NCBI RefSeq assembly: GCF_019357415.1
Contig: NZ_CP048410.1
Span: forward strand, 1,178,001 to 1,242,000
Length of the DNA: 64,000 nucleotides
Reading direction: 5' to 3'
Source of the DNA: Gramella sp. MT6
GTDB lineage: Bacteria > Bacteroidota > Bacteroidia > Flavobacteriales > Flavobacteriaceae
Positions 18,022 to 25,057 of the stretch are shown piece after piece. The notes under the pieces were generated by a model. The model worked only from the letters and a program-made list of their open reading frames with translations, was not told where the DNA came from and ran no database searches. The position numbers were made by a program, and so were the translations under genes. The stretch's first letter is position 1, and each line of letters opens with the position of its first letter.

Positions 18022-18053
18022 TTTGACGGCATTTAAAAATTGATTTATATTTG
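18022..18053 (+). promoter_or_regulatory. Promoter of tRNA-Asn
   Basis: TTTG at 18022-18025 and TATATTTG at 18046-18053 are 20 nt apart, a perfect Bacteroidota consensus promoter 24 bp before the tRNA 5' end. Confidence 0.75.
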
Positions 18054-18076
18054 CAACCGCTTACAAAGCAAAACAT

Positions 18077-18150
18077 TCCTCCTTAGCTCAGTTGGTTAGA
18101 GCATCTGACTGTTAATCAGAGGGTCCTTGGTTCGAGCCCAAGAGGAGGAG
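18077..18150 (+). tRNA. tRNA-Asn (GTT anticodon)
   Basis: A complete cloverleaf: acceptor TCCTCCT pairs with AGGAGGA, the D-arm is GCTC...GAGC, the anticodon stem TCTGA/TCAGA holds the loop CTGTTAA with anticodon GTT, and the T-arm is CTTGG-TTCGAGC-CCAAG. CCA is not encoded. The 3' half from the anticodon loop onward (18109-18151) is repeated at 32076-32118, so this gene is the integration site of the adjacent mobile element and its 3' half is re-supplied by the element. Confidence 0.97.
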
Positions 18151-18151
18151 C
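18109..18151 (+). repeat. attL: 43-bp direct repeat
   Basis: Runs from the tRNA-Asn anticodon loop to one base past the discriminator. It is identical to 32076-32118, while the bases on either side differ (A against G before, T against A after). Confidence 0.93.
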
Positions 18152-18159
18152 TTAGTAAA

Positions 18160-18197
18160 GAAAGCCATTCAAGAAATTGAATGGCTTTCTTTTTTTA
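18160..18197 (+). terminator. Element-encoded tRNA-Asn terminator
   Basis: GAAAGCCATTCA and TGAATGGCTTTC form a perfect 12-bp stem with an AGAAAT loop, followed by eight T. It lies inside the element, 9 bp past attL, and shares the AAGCCATTC/GAATGGCTT core with the host terminator displaced to 32119-32152. Confidence 0.88.
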
Positions 18198-18198
18198 G

Positions 18199-18220
18199 TG
18201 GGTACAACATAGGTACAACA
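18199..18220 (+). repeat. Left arm-type site: tandem GGTACAACA
   Basis: TGGGTACAACATAGGTACAA (continuing CA) holds two GGTACAACA units 11 bp apart. The same 22 bp occurs in the same orientation at 31939-31960. Its position just inside the element end suggests an integrase or excisionase arm-binding site. Confidence 0.65.
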
Positions 18221-18294
18221 TTCTTTCGGCCAAGATTTAATTCAAACATTCCTTATTTTTTTTTCTATTTTTACTTCTGAAGACCCAAACTAAC

Positions 18295-19374
18295 ATGGAT
18301 GTAAAATATATTGAAGGCGAATATGACCTAGAACCTTTCTTTTCGCTCTCTTATGATTATTTATGTATTGCTGGGTTTGATGGATACTTCAGGAAAATAA
18401 ATCCGGCTTTCATAAAATTAATGGGCTATAGCCGGGAAGAGTTATTTGCGAATCCCATTAGCCATTTTGTTCATACTGAAGATAGAAAGAGTACGGCCGA
18501 AACTAGGGCAAAGATTTTAGAAGGAGTGCCTTTGGTACATTTTCAGAACCGATATCTTACAAAATCGGGTGAAATTGTCTGGCTTACCTGGACATCAATT
18601 CCGGTTCTCGATAAAAAGTTAATCTACGCCATTTCCAAGAATATTACCCATCTTAAAAAGTTAGAAGAAGATCGTCACATTCGAATAAGAGATCTCACAT
18701 CAAAAAATTCGGGGCTTACACAATTGAGTTATACTACTGCTCATGATTTAAGGTCTCCGGTAAATAACCTGATTTCCCTTGTTAATTTAATAGACCACTC
18801 CAAAATTAAGGATGAAGAAACCTTGTTATATCTGGAGTTATTAGGAAAGTCGGTTCACAAATTAAAAAGTACTTTAAATGAACAGGTTGACCATCTTAAA
18901 GAAAATCATTGGCTAAAACCGAGTGCGAAACCTGTAAACTTGAAAAAGCTTATTTACACCATATTAGATTCACTTCGTTCTTTGATTGAAGAGACCCAGA
19001 CTATTGTTGAGATTGATTTTTCGGAAATTAAATTCCTTAATTCGAATCATTTTTACCTAAACAGCATTTTTCTAAACCTTATAACTAATTCCATAAAATA
19101 TGCTAAACCAGGAATTCCACCTAGAATATCAATTATTTCCAAAAGAAATGAAGTCGGTTCTCAAATTCATTTTTTAGATAACGGAATTGGTTTCGATATG
19201 GAGAAAAGTGAGAAAGGACTATTTCAATTGCACCAGACGTTTACAGATAATAACGACAGCAAGGGTATTGGGCTGTATCTGGTAAAAAGTTATATGAATA
19301 GCTTAGGAGGTGATATTGACGTTGTGAGCAAAATAGGCGTTGGGACTACTTTTATCTTATGTTTCAAAGATTAA
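18295..19374 (+). CDS. PAS-domain sensor histidine kinase (element cargo)
   Basis: A 359-residue soluble kinase: PAS domain with C-terminal PAC (about 15-125; GYSREELFANPISHFVHTED), phospho-acceptor helix with the H-box TAHDLRSPVNNL (about 150), and a HATPase_c domain (about 235-359) with N-box LNLITNSIKYA, G1 LDNGIGFDM and G2 SKGIGLYLVKSY. It has no transmembrane segment, so it senses a cytosolic signal. No response regulator lies nearby, making it an orphan kinase just inside attL. Its catalytic domain resembles that of the host kinase at 51689-53146. Confidence 0.88.
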   Translation: MDVKYIEGEYDLEPFFSLSYDYLCIAGFDGYFRKINPAFIKLMGYSREELFANPISHFVHTEDRKSTAETRAKILEGVPLVHFQNRYLTKSGEIVWLTWTSIPVLDKKLIYAISKNITHLKKLEEDRHIRIRDLTSKNSGLTQLSYTTAHDLRSPVNNLISLVNLIDHSKIKDEETLLYLELLGKSVHKLKSTLNEQVDHLKENHWLKPSAKPVNLKKLIYTILDSLRSLIEETQTIVEIDFSEIKFLNSNHFYLNSIFLNLITNSIKYAKPGIPPRISIISKRNEVGSQIHFLDNGIGFDMEKSEKGLFQLHQTFTDNNDSKGIGLYLVKSYMNSLGGDIDVVSKIGVGTTFILCFKD

Positions 19375-19563
19375 GGAATAACGCAAAACTTCGGCTGGCA
19401 ATTATCAATTTTTGTCCCTTGGAAATATTAATACGCACCTAAATAAAAGTCTAGAATAACTTCGGTTAAGAATTTAAGATTTTACAATAGGGTACTTCAG
19501 CACTGTTATAATTTCACATTTATTTTCTTTTGGTTAATTTAATAACCTGAAGAATCACTAACC

Positions 19564-20238
19564 ATGGAAAAATTTATTCTTGAATCTGGAAAAGCACTTG
19601 CTAGGTTAAGAGCTAGAATAAATTTTTTCATTGAGGATAGAATTGAGGGGAGTGCTACTAATCTGATCCTTTTTATTCTTTCTTTCTTCATACTTTTCGT
19701 TTTAAGTTTCAGTTTGATTTTTGGTATCAAAACTATAATAGAGGGTTATGTCTATTTTTTAATTCTTCTTATAGTGCTGGCGGTAGTTTTAGTTTGGCTG
19801 GCCATATTCTATGAATCAGATAAACACCTAGAAACCGATCGGCATAATTTTAAGGTGGAACCTATTAATAAATACCGGATAAGATTTGAATACATCAATC
19901 TTAATAAAAACGCTAAAGAGCAATTCTATAGGTTACTTAAAGGGCGAAAGGTTCAGGAGAAAATCAATTTCACCGTTGGGAATAAAAGTGGGGATTCCGC
20001 AAACCACAGAATACTGTTTGTTTTATTTGATGAATTGTTAGTTGGTGGAATTCAAGATTTCTCCGGAGAAAGGAAACGTGATTTTTTCCAACTATTAATG
20101 AATTCCTTTTTAATGAACAACGAACCGCTCAAAGAAAACACTTTAAAAACCAGTTTTTCCATCTGGAAAAACGACCAGGAAAAAATAAATTCCAGAAACC
20201 AGCGAAAATTCATCCGGCAGATGCTAGCTAAAGAATAA
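19564..20238 (+). CDS. Hypothetical two-TM protein of the element
   Basis: A 224-residue protein with two adjacent hydrophobic helices (about 40-65, LILFILSFFILFVLSFSLIF; and about 70-90, LILLIVLAVVLVWLAIFY) and a charged soluble C-terminal domain containing RFEYINLNKNAKEQFYRLL and a basic end. I do not recognise the family. It lies between the kinase and the excisionase-like gene; the position and basic C-terminus would fit a regulatory or replication-coupled role, but nothing proves it. Confidence 0.7.
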   Translation: MEKFILESGKALARLRARINFFIEDRIEGSATNLILFILSFFILFVLSFSLIFGIKTIIEGYVYFLILLIVLAVVLVWLAIFYESDKHLETDRHNFKVEPINKYRIRFEYINLNKNAKEQFYRLLKGRKVQEKINFTVGNKSGDSANHRILFVLFDELLVGGIQDFSGERKRDFFQLLMNSFLMNNEPLKENTLKTSFSIWKNDQEKINSRNQRKFIRQMLAKE

Positions 20239-20320
20239 TTATAGCATAATTTCCTTCTTATTTAAATTATTCTATTGATTTATAGGTATTTGCTTTCCTA
20301 AGTTTGTTCTGTACAAAAAT

Positions 20321-20336
20321 GTAAAAGGCCTTTTAC
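20321..20336. promoter_or_regulatory. Perfect 16-bp palindrome before the excisionase-like gene
   Basis: GTAAAAGGCCTTTTAC is a perfect palindrome 26 bp upstream of the HTH gene start at 20363, a typical place for an operator of a dimeric repressor. The binder is unknown. Confidence 0.45.
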
Positions 20337-20362
20337 TCATTTTTAATTTTAACCATACAGTT

Positions 20363-20653
20363 ATGAATGAGCATAAAGAAGTTGTGGATTTACTTGCAGA
20401 TATCAAAGTTCTGCTTTCCCACACTAAAAAAGTAATGAACGTGGAAGACCTGGCTCAATATACGGGTCTCTCCAAAAGTAAGATCTATAAGCTTACCCAT
20501 TTAAAGCTGATCCCAATGGGGAACAACCCGAACATTCGTCAGAAGTTTTTTGATAAGGAGAAGATCGATGCCTGGCTCCTTGGAGAGCCGGACCTATCCG
20601 ATACCTATTTGGAGGATCAATTCAACAAGAACTTATTGAAGAACCGCAAGTAA
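20363..20653 (+). CDS. Excisionase-like helix-turn-helix protein
   Basis: A 96-residue protein with a MerR/excisionase-type winged HTH (MNVEDLAQYTGLSKSKIYKL, then a FFDKEKIDAWL wing and recognition end). Such proteins bend DNA at att sites or regulate element genes. It stands directly upstream of the helicase gene and after a perfect palindrome, matching the regulatory and replication module order of Bacteroidota mobilizable elements. Being the excisionase is inferred; it may be only a regulator. Confidence 0.8.
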   Translation: MNEHKEVVDLLADIKVLLSHTKKVMNVEDLAQYTGLSKSKIYKLTHLKLIPMGNNPNIRQKFFDKEKIDAWLLGEPDLSDTYLEDQFNKNLLKNRK

Positions 20654-20683
20654 GCGCTTGCTTTTTACTCAACTTTAAAAAAT

Positions 20684-21892
20684 ATGCTGATGAAAAATTC
20701 ATCCTATATCCGTGTAGGTACGAGTTACTATAAAATAGTAGTGATGCCTACAATTTCCGGGAATTTCAATGAAGTTTTAATTCCCTGGAATATTGAGACC
20801 TTACGACAGGATCATGGTAAAGGTTTTGTTGGAAGTATTAAAAAATATGAAGGCTTTACCTGTATCCCAAGTCATCTGGATTTTAAACAGGTACACTATG
20901 GTTTTTATAATACTTATAATCCCTTATCCATTTTGCCAAATAGCGGTAAAGTGGATTTTTCACTGCAGTTCGTTAAACACATTTTCGGTAACCAATTCGA
21001 ATTAGGCCTTGATTACCTGCAACTCTTATACACAAAGCCTATCCAGATGTTACCCATACTATGCCTGGTTTCTAAAGAACGAGTTACTGGAAAAACTACT
21101 TTTCTAAAATGGCTCAAAGCTATTTTTGAAAATAACCTCACATATCTAACCAATGATAGTTTTAGCAGTCAGTTTAATGCAGATTGGACGCATAAACTCC
21201 TTATCTGTATTGACGAAGTTCTATTTAATAGGGAGGAATTGACCGAACGAATTAAATACCTAAGTACAACTGACTTTAATAAACTTGAGGCTAAAGGTAA
21301 AGACAAGAGGGAGGTGGAATTCTTTGGCAAGTTTATTCTCTGTAGTAATAATGAAGATAACTTTATTAAGATTGATAACGAAGAAACACGCTTTTGGGTA
21401 TTGAAGATTCCATCCCTACAAAAAGAAGAAACTCATTTTTTAGACCATCTGAGAGCAGAAATTCCTGCTTTTTTAAATTACTTGCAGCAGCGGGAATTAG
21501 CTACAACTCATACAACCAGAATGTGGTTTACCCCTAGAGAGATAAGAACCAATGCACTGGAGAACCTGATGCAAAATAACCGGAACCGGGTGGAAAAGGA
21601 ATTAGCAAACATGATACTGGATGCTATGGAAACATTTGACCTTGAGGAAGTGGCTATTTGTCCTCTGGATGCCTTGCAGATTTTGAATAAAACCCGGGTG
21701 AAAACTGATTTAACCCAATTGCGCCAGATATTAAAGAAAGATTGGAAGCTCACCAATCAAGACAATTCTCTGAAATATCAAAAAATATATATGTGGCAGG
21801 AGGGTGGGCTCGGACTTATCGATGGCAAAGGACGCTATTACACGGTTAAAAAATCATTCTTATTACAGCATTTCAGGGAAGATATAAAGTGA
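20684..21892 (+). CDS. Primase-helicase-type P-loop ATPase (DUF5906-like)
   Basis: A 402-residue protein with a superfamily 3-like helicase core: Walker A as SKERVTGKTTFLKWL (about 128-142), Walker B as LLICIDEVLF, and a sensor motif GKFILCSNNED. Similar proteins in phages and mobilizable elements unwind DNA for replication. The divergent Walker A lacks the first glycine. It is followed by an AT-rich 273-bp gap and then a Toprim protein, giving a helicase-primase pair for replication of the excised circle. Confidence 0.78.
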   Translation: MLMKNSSYIRVGTSYYKIVVMPTISGNFNEVLIPWNIETLRQDHGKGFVGSIKKYEGFTCIPSHLDFKQVHYGFYNTYNPLSILPNSGKVDFSLQFVKHIFGNQFELGLDYLQLLYTKPIQMLPILCLVSKERVTGKTTFLKWLKAIFENNLTYLTNDSFSSQFNADWTHKLLICIDEVLFNREELTERIKYLSTTDFNKLEAKGKDKREVEFFGKFILCSNNEDNFIKIDNEETRFWVLKIPSLQKEETHFLDHLRAEIPAFLNYLQQRELATTHTTRMWFTPREIRTNALENLMQNNRNRVEKELANMILDAMETFDLEEVAICPLDALQILNKTRVKTDLTQLRQILKKDWKLTNQDNSLKYQKIYMWQEGGLGLIDGKGRYYTVKKSFLLQHFREDIK

Positions 21893-22165
21893 TGAATTGA
21901 TGCGTAAATGATGACCCTTAAAAGCTGTTTATTCAGGGGGCTTTAGGAGGGATTATTCCCGATTAAACTAGAACCGTAAACAAACCCTCTTAGAATATAC
22001 TTTTATTATTTATTCTTTTTTTGATGAATGATGATAGATAATAAAATAACCCAATGATAGCAAGGGTTTTGCCCCACATCGTTTTGTCATCACTCTGTCA
22101 TCAAAAATAAAACGATGCTGAGATTTGGTTGGATTTGATGGAATTTGAAGCAAAAACAGTAAAAA
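21893..22165. other. AT-rich non-coding region with short repeats, possible replication origin
   Basis: This gap between helicase and primase genes holds inverted repeats TTTTATTAT (22001-22009) with ATAATAAAA (22038-22046) and CATCGTTTT (22077-22085) with AAAACGATG (22109-22117), and TGTCATCA twice at an 11-bp period (22085-22092, 22096-22103). Origin function is inference. Confidence 0.4.
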
Positions 22166-23038
22166 ATGGAAAATTGGGAAACATCAAAAAGCTGGGAAAA
22201 AGCCCGTAATATTTGCATCGTAAAAACGCTTGCAAAATTAGGGCACTTTCCCAGCAGGACAACGGAAAAAGAAGCTTGGTTTCTGAGTCCCCTACGGTCA
22301 GAAACGCAAGCCTCTTTTAGCGTCTCTCTGCACAAGAACCTGTGGTATGACTTCGGAATGGGAAAAGGTGGTTCCATCATAGACCTTATTATGGCAATGA
22401 AATCCTGCACCATAAAGAAAGCGCTGGAATATTTAAAGAACGATATGACTGCTTTTTCTTTTAGCCCTCTAAGAACTGAAGATCGGTTGAAGCGAACACA
22501 AATTCGAATCCTGCATGTTGAAGCTATCTACCTGCAGGGTTTAATTGAGTATCTAAACTCACGGAATATACCTTTTGAGATCGGTAGAAAATACTGCAGA
22601 CAGATTTGGTATGGCTTTACAACAAAACGATTTTTTGCCATTGGACTTCAAAACCACCGGGGAGGCTGGGAACTGCGAAATAAATATTATAAAAATTCAA
22701 GTAGTCCTAAATCTTTTTCTCTGATTGAAAGAGGCTCCAATCAGTTACTTATTATAGAAGGGATGTTTGATTTTCTATCCCTTGCTACAATCGATGAAGA
22801 CTTAGTACAAAATTCGGACTGCATTATTTTAAATTCCCTGGCTTTTATTAGGAGAATCGAAACTTTGATTCCGAAATATAAACGGATTTTACTCTATCTG
22901 GATAATGACTCCGCAGGTCAAAAGGCTACTAGTTCACTTTTAGAACAATTTGATAATGTGATGGATTGTAGTGATTCTTATTCGGGCTATGTGGATATCA
23001 ATGAAAAATTGATCAATGAAGGAAGTTGGAAAAAATGA
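22166..23038 (+). CDS. Toprim-domain primase-like protein
   Basis: A 290-residue protein. The N-terminal region (about 10-95) resembles a DnaG CHC2 fold (KNLWYDFGMGKGGSIIDLIM) but without the zinc cysteines. The C-terminal half has the Toprim motifs LLIIEGMFDFLSLA and ILLYLDNDSAGQKA, which bind the catalytic metals of primases. It probably primes replication of the element after excision or transfer, acting with the upstream helicase. Confidence 0.83.
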   Translation: MENWETSKSWEKARNICIVKTLAKLGHFPSRTTEKEAWFLSPLRSETQASFSVSLHKNLWYDFGMGKGGSIIDLIMAMKSCTIKKALEYLKNDMTAFSFSPLRTEDRLKRTQIRILHVEAIYLQGLIEYLNSRNIPFEIGRKYCRQIWYGFTTKRFFAIGLQNHRGGWELRNKYYKNSSSPKSFSLIERGSNQLLIIEGMFDFLSLATIDEDLVQNSDCIILNSLAFIRRIETLIPKYKRILLYLDNDSAGQKATSSLLEQFDNVMDCSDSYSGYVDINEKLINEGSWKK

Positions 23039-23082
23039 TAAGTGGATAAGTAGTAATGTCTAATGTAAAATTTCAGTTTAAA

Positions 23083-23129
23083 GGGCAAAGCAAGATGTGT
23101 CATTGTCATGACAATCTTGCTTTGCGCCC
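23083..23129. promoter_or_regulatory. Candidate oriT hairpin upstream of mobC-relaxase
   Basis: The arms GGGCAAAGCAAGAT and ATCTTGCTTTGCGCCC pair except for a 2-nt bulge, around a loop that itself contains the 10-bp palindrome TGTCATGACA. It is 28 bp upstream of the mobC-like gene, the usual oriT position in mobilizable elements. No nick site can be assigned from sequence alone. Confidence 0.6.
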
Positions 23130-23157
23130 GGAGGTTGCAAAGATTTAAAATAGGAAA

Positions 23158-23454
23158 ATGAAACGGGAATACATCCAGATACGCTGCTCGATCTACGAGA
23201 AAAAGCTGCTCAAAAAAAGAGCGGTCAGGGCTGGAATTTCCCTTTCAGAATATCTTAGAGCTACTGCTTTTAAAATTAATATGGTCGAACGCATTACCCC
23301 AGAGCAATTAGAATGCTATCAGCTGCTGGTTCAATATAAAAACAACTTTAGCCGGATCAGCAATATGTTTAAAAAAAGCAATCCCAAACTTTCGAAGGAA
23401 GTACAGCAATTAGCTGAAGAAATCAGGAACCATTTAAAAAGCTTCAAAAAATGA
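23158..23454 (+). CDS. MobC-like mobilization accessory protein
   Basis: A 98-residue basic protein with a ribbon-helix-helix N-terminus (REYIQIRCSIYEKKLLKKRA, then GISLSEYLRATAF) and a helical tail, matching plasmid MobC-type relaxosome proteins. It binds near oriT and helps the relaxase open the strand. Its stop overlaps the relaxase start by 4 nt (ATGA), so the two are translationally coupled. Confidence 0.82.
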   Translation: MKREYIQIRCSIYEKKLLKKRAVRAGISLSEYLRATAFKINMVERITPEQLECYQLLVQYKNNFSRISNMFKKSNPKLSKEVQQLAEEIRNHLKSFKK

Positions 23455-24317
23455 TCGGGAAAGGACATTCCATAGCAAGCACTGGAGCCTCTATAGATTA
23501 TGGATGGAACCAGGAGAAAGAGGCCGAAGTGGTATTTAGAGACCACCTTGCCGGAGAAACCCCGAAAGAGATCACCGAGGAGTTTAAGATCATCCAGTCG
23601 CAAAATGAACGCTGTACTCAAAATACGCTGAGTTTTATACTAAGTCCCACCGTTAAAGATGGACAGGAAATGAGCAAAGCCCAACTGAAAGAGATTACCA
23701 GCAGATTTCTTAAAGAAATGGAATTAAAAAACAGGCAGGCTATCGCTTTTGTTCATCGGGATAAGGAACATACCCATGTTCATGTATATGTGAACAGGAT
23801 CGGTTTTGATGGGAAAGCCTATAATGACAGTTTTATAGGCAAACGAAGTCAGCTCGCCGCCGACAATGTTGCAAAAGAGCTGGGACTTACCAGGGTTCGA
23901 GATGTACAACAGGAAAAACTAAAAGAATTTAACTGGCAGCGATTGGCCATTAGTCATATCAATAATAAAGTTATGGAAACCCGGCCTAAATCACTAGATG
24001 AATATATCAATAAAATGAAGTCTTGTAAGGTACAGGTAATTCCTTCTATAAATAAATCCAACCAATTACAAGGGTTCCGGTTTGAGTATAAAGGAGCTAA
24101 CCTGAAAGGGAGTGAGATCCACCGTTCGATGACGGGTGGGAAACTGATAACCGAAATCTGCCAGAATAAAAAATTAACCAGACTGAAAGAAGTCCCCAAT
24201 ACGTTGAACCTAATGAATAAGACGGTACAGCTTAGTACAAATATGGCCGGTAAAATTGCTAAGGATTTAATAAAACAGGTGCTCAAAAGAGGACTGGATA
24301 ATGGAATAGGAATTTAA
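23451..24317 (+). CDS. Relaxase/mobilization nuclease
   Basis: A 288-residue relaxase with the metal-binding histidine motif HTHVHVYVNRI preceded by FVHRDKE (about 97-113), as in MOBP/MobA-type relaxases; the catalytic tyrosine cannot be fixed with certainty. It nicks oriT and pilots the strand through a helper conjugation system. It overlaps mobC by 4 nt. The length is short compared with helicase-fused relaxases, as expected in mobilizable elements. Confidence 0.87.
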   Translation: MIGKGHSIASTGASIDYGWNQEKEAEVVFRDHLAGETPKEITEEFKIIQSQNERCTQNTLSFILSPTVKDGQEMSKAQLKEITSRFLKEMELKNRQAIAFVHRDKEHTHVHVYVNRIGFDGKAYNDSFIGKRSQLAADNVAKELGLTRVRDVQQEKLKEFNWQRLAISHINNKVMETRPKSLDEYINKMKSCKVQVIPSINKSNQLQGFRFEYKGANLKGSEIHRSMTGGKLITEICQNKKLTRLKEVPNTLNLMNKTVQLSTNMAGKIAKDLIKQVLKRGLDNGIGI

Positions 24318-24329
24318 ACAGTTTAAGTT

Positions 24330-24644
24330 ATGAAAAAGTTAGATGAGATCATGGAGCTGATGACCGATGAGATGACCGATTTTAAAGCAGCGATTCTTCA
24401 ACTTAAGGAATATTCAAAAGAGCTTGAAAATATGAGTATACCAATCACCACTGAAGTTTTGGATAAACACCTGAACGATTTTCTTAAAGATCAGAAAGAA
24501 GAAAATGATTTGAAAATCGATACTTTGAAGGAAATCAATGGGAAACTACAAGGGGCTATACTAATTCCCAAGTATATTCTTTTACTTTTTGGAGGCATTA
24601 TCATAATCCTACTTTTTCTATTGATGTATTTTATATTTCTCTAG
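24330..24644 (+). CDS. Small coiled-coil protein with a C-terminal membrane anchor
   Basis: A 104-residue protein: acidic and basic heptad-like helices (about 1-70) and a C-terminal transmembrane helix (YILLLFGGIIIILLFLLMYF). It starts 12 nt after the relaxase and is probably co-transcribed. Similar tail-anchored helical proteins often follow relaxase genes in Bacteroidota elements, where they may tether the relaxosome to the membrane. No family name can be given. Confidence 0.7.
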   Translation: MKKLDEIMELMTDEMTDFKAAILQLKEYSKELENMSIPITTEVLDKHLNDFLKDQKEENDLKIDTLKEINGKLQGAILIPKYILLLFGGIIIILLFLLMYFIFL

Positions 24645-24692
24645 AATCTCAAAAAAAGAGTATGGAGAGTATGAACTACAGATTGGATTAAT

Positions 24693-24747
24693 ATTTTTCC
24701 CTCAATACACTCCATGTTTTTGTGAGGAGCGATATTGAGGGAAAAAT
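24693..24747. repeat. Inverted repeat, 15-bp perfect arms
   Basis: ATTTTTCCCTCAATA (24693-24707) pairs with TATTGAGGGAAAAAT (24733-24747) across 25 nt; a further CTCC/GGAG pair lies inside. It starts about 50 bp after the last mob gene, so it may be its terminator, a second cis site of mobilization, or a cassette border. Confidence 0.7.
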
Positions 24748-24883
24748 TTGGATGGGGAAAGCAGCTACTTTTTAATTAGTTGCAAATAAAATCTAATTTA
24801 GGTATTTGTTGTTGATTATAGCAGTTTCTAAACCGAGGTTGAATAAGGATGCTTGTAACTAGTTTGGAAATTTAAATAGGTAA

Positions 24884-24956
24884 TTGCGCCCTATGCTGTT
24901 TTTATTTAACGTTTATCTACGGAACACTATAAAAACAGCATAGGAACCTCGCGCAA
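24884..24956. repeat. Inverted repeat, 15-bp perfect arms plus outer GC-rich arms
   Basis: CCTATGCTGTTTTTA (24890-24904) pairs with TAAAAACAGCATAGG (24930-24944). Outside it, TTGCGC (24884-24889) and GCGCAA (24951-24956) extend the pairing after a 6-nt bulge. It ends about 100 bp before the stop of the MFS gene. The function is unknown. Confidence 0.65.
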
Positions 24957-25057
24957 GTTTAGTTATGGTAGATTTGGGGACTGAAAATTTAAGTCTACAA
25001 ATTGTTCTAATTGAAATGTTTTGCTAATAAATAAAAGTGACGCTCAAGCATGAGTTA

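Larger units (their letters stand above)
24645..25057. other. Gene-free 413-bp junction between mob module and cargo
   Basis: I see no coding frame here. It separates the + strand mobilization genes from the - strand cargo operon and contains two separate long inverted repeats, each with perfect 15-bp arms (24693-24747 and 24890-24944), annotated separately. Confidence 0.7.

Noticed and set aside
24903..24915. An attC-like ATTTAAC/GTTTAT core inside the second inverted repeat
   Set aside because: The right half does not fit GTTRRRY and there is no integron integrase or cassette array nearby.
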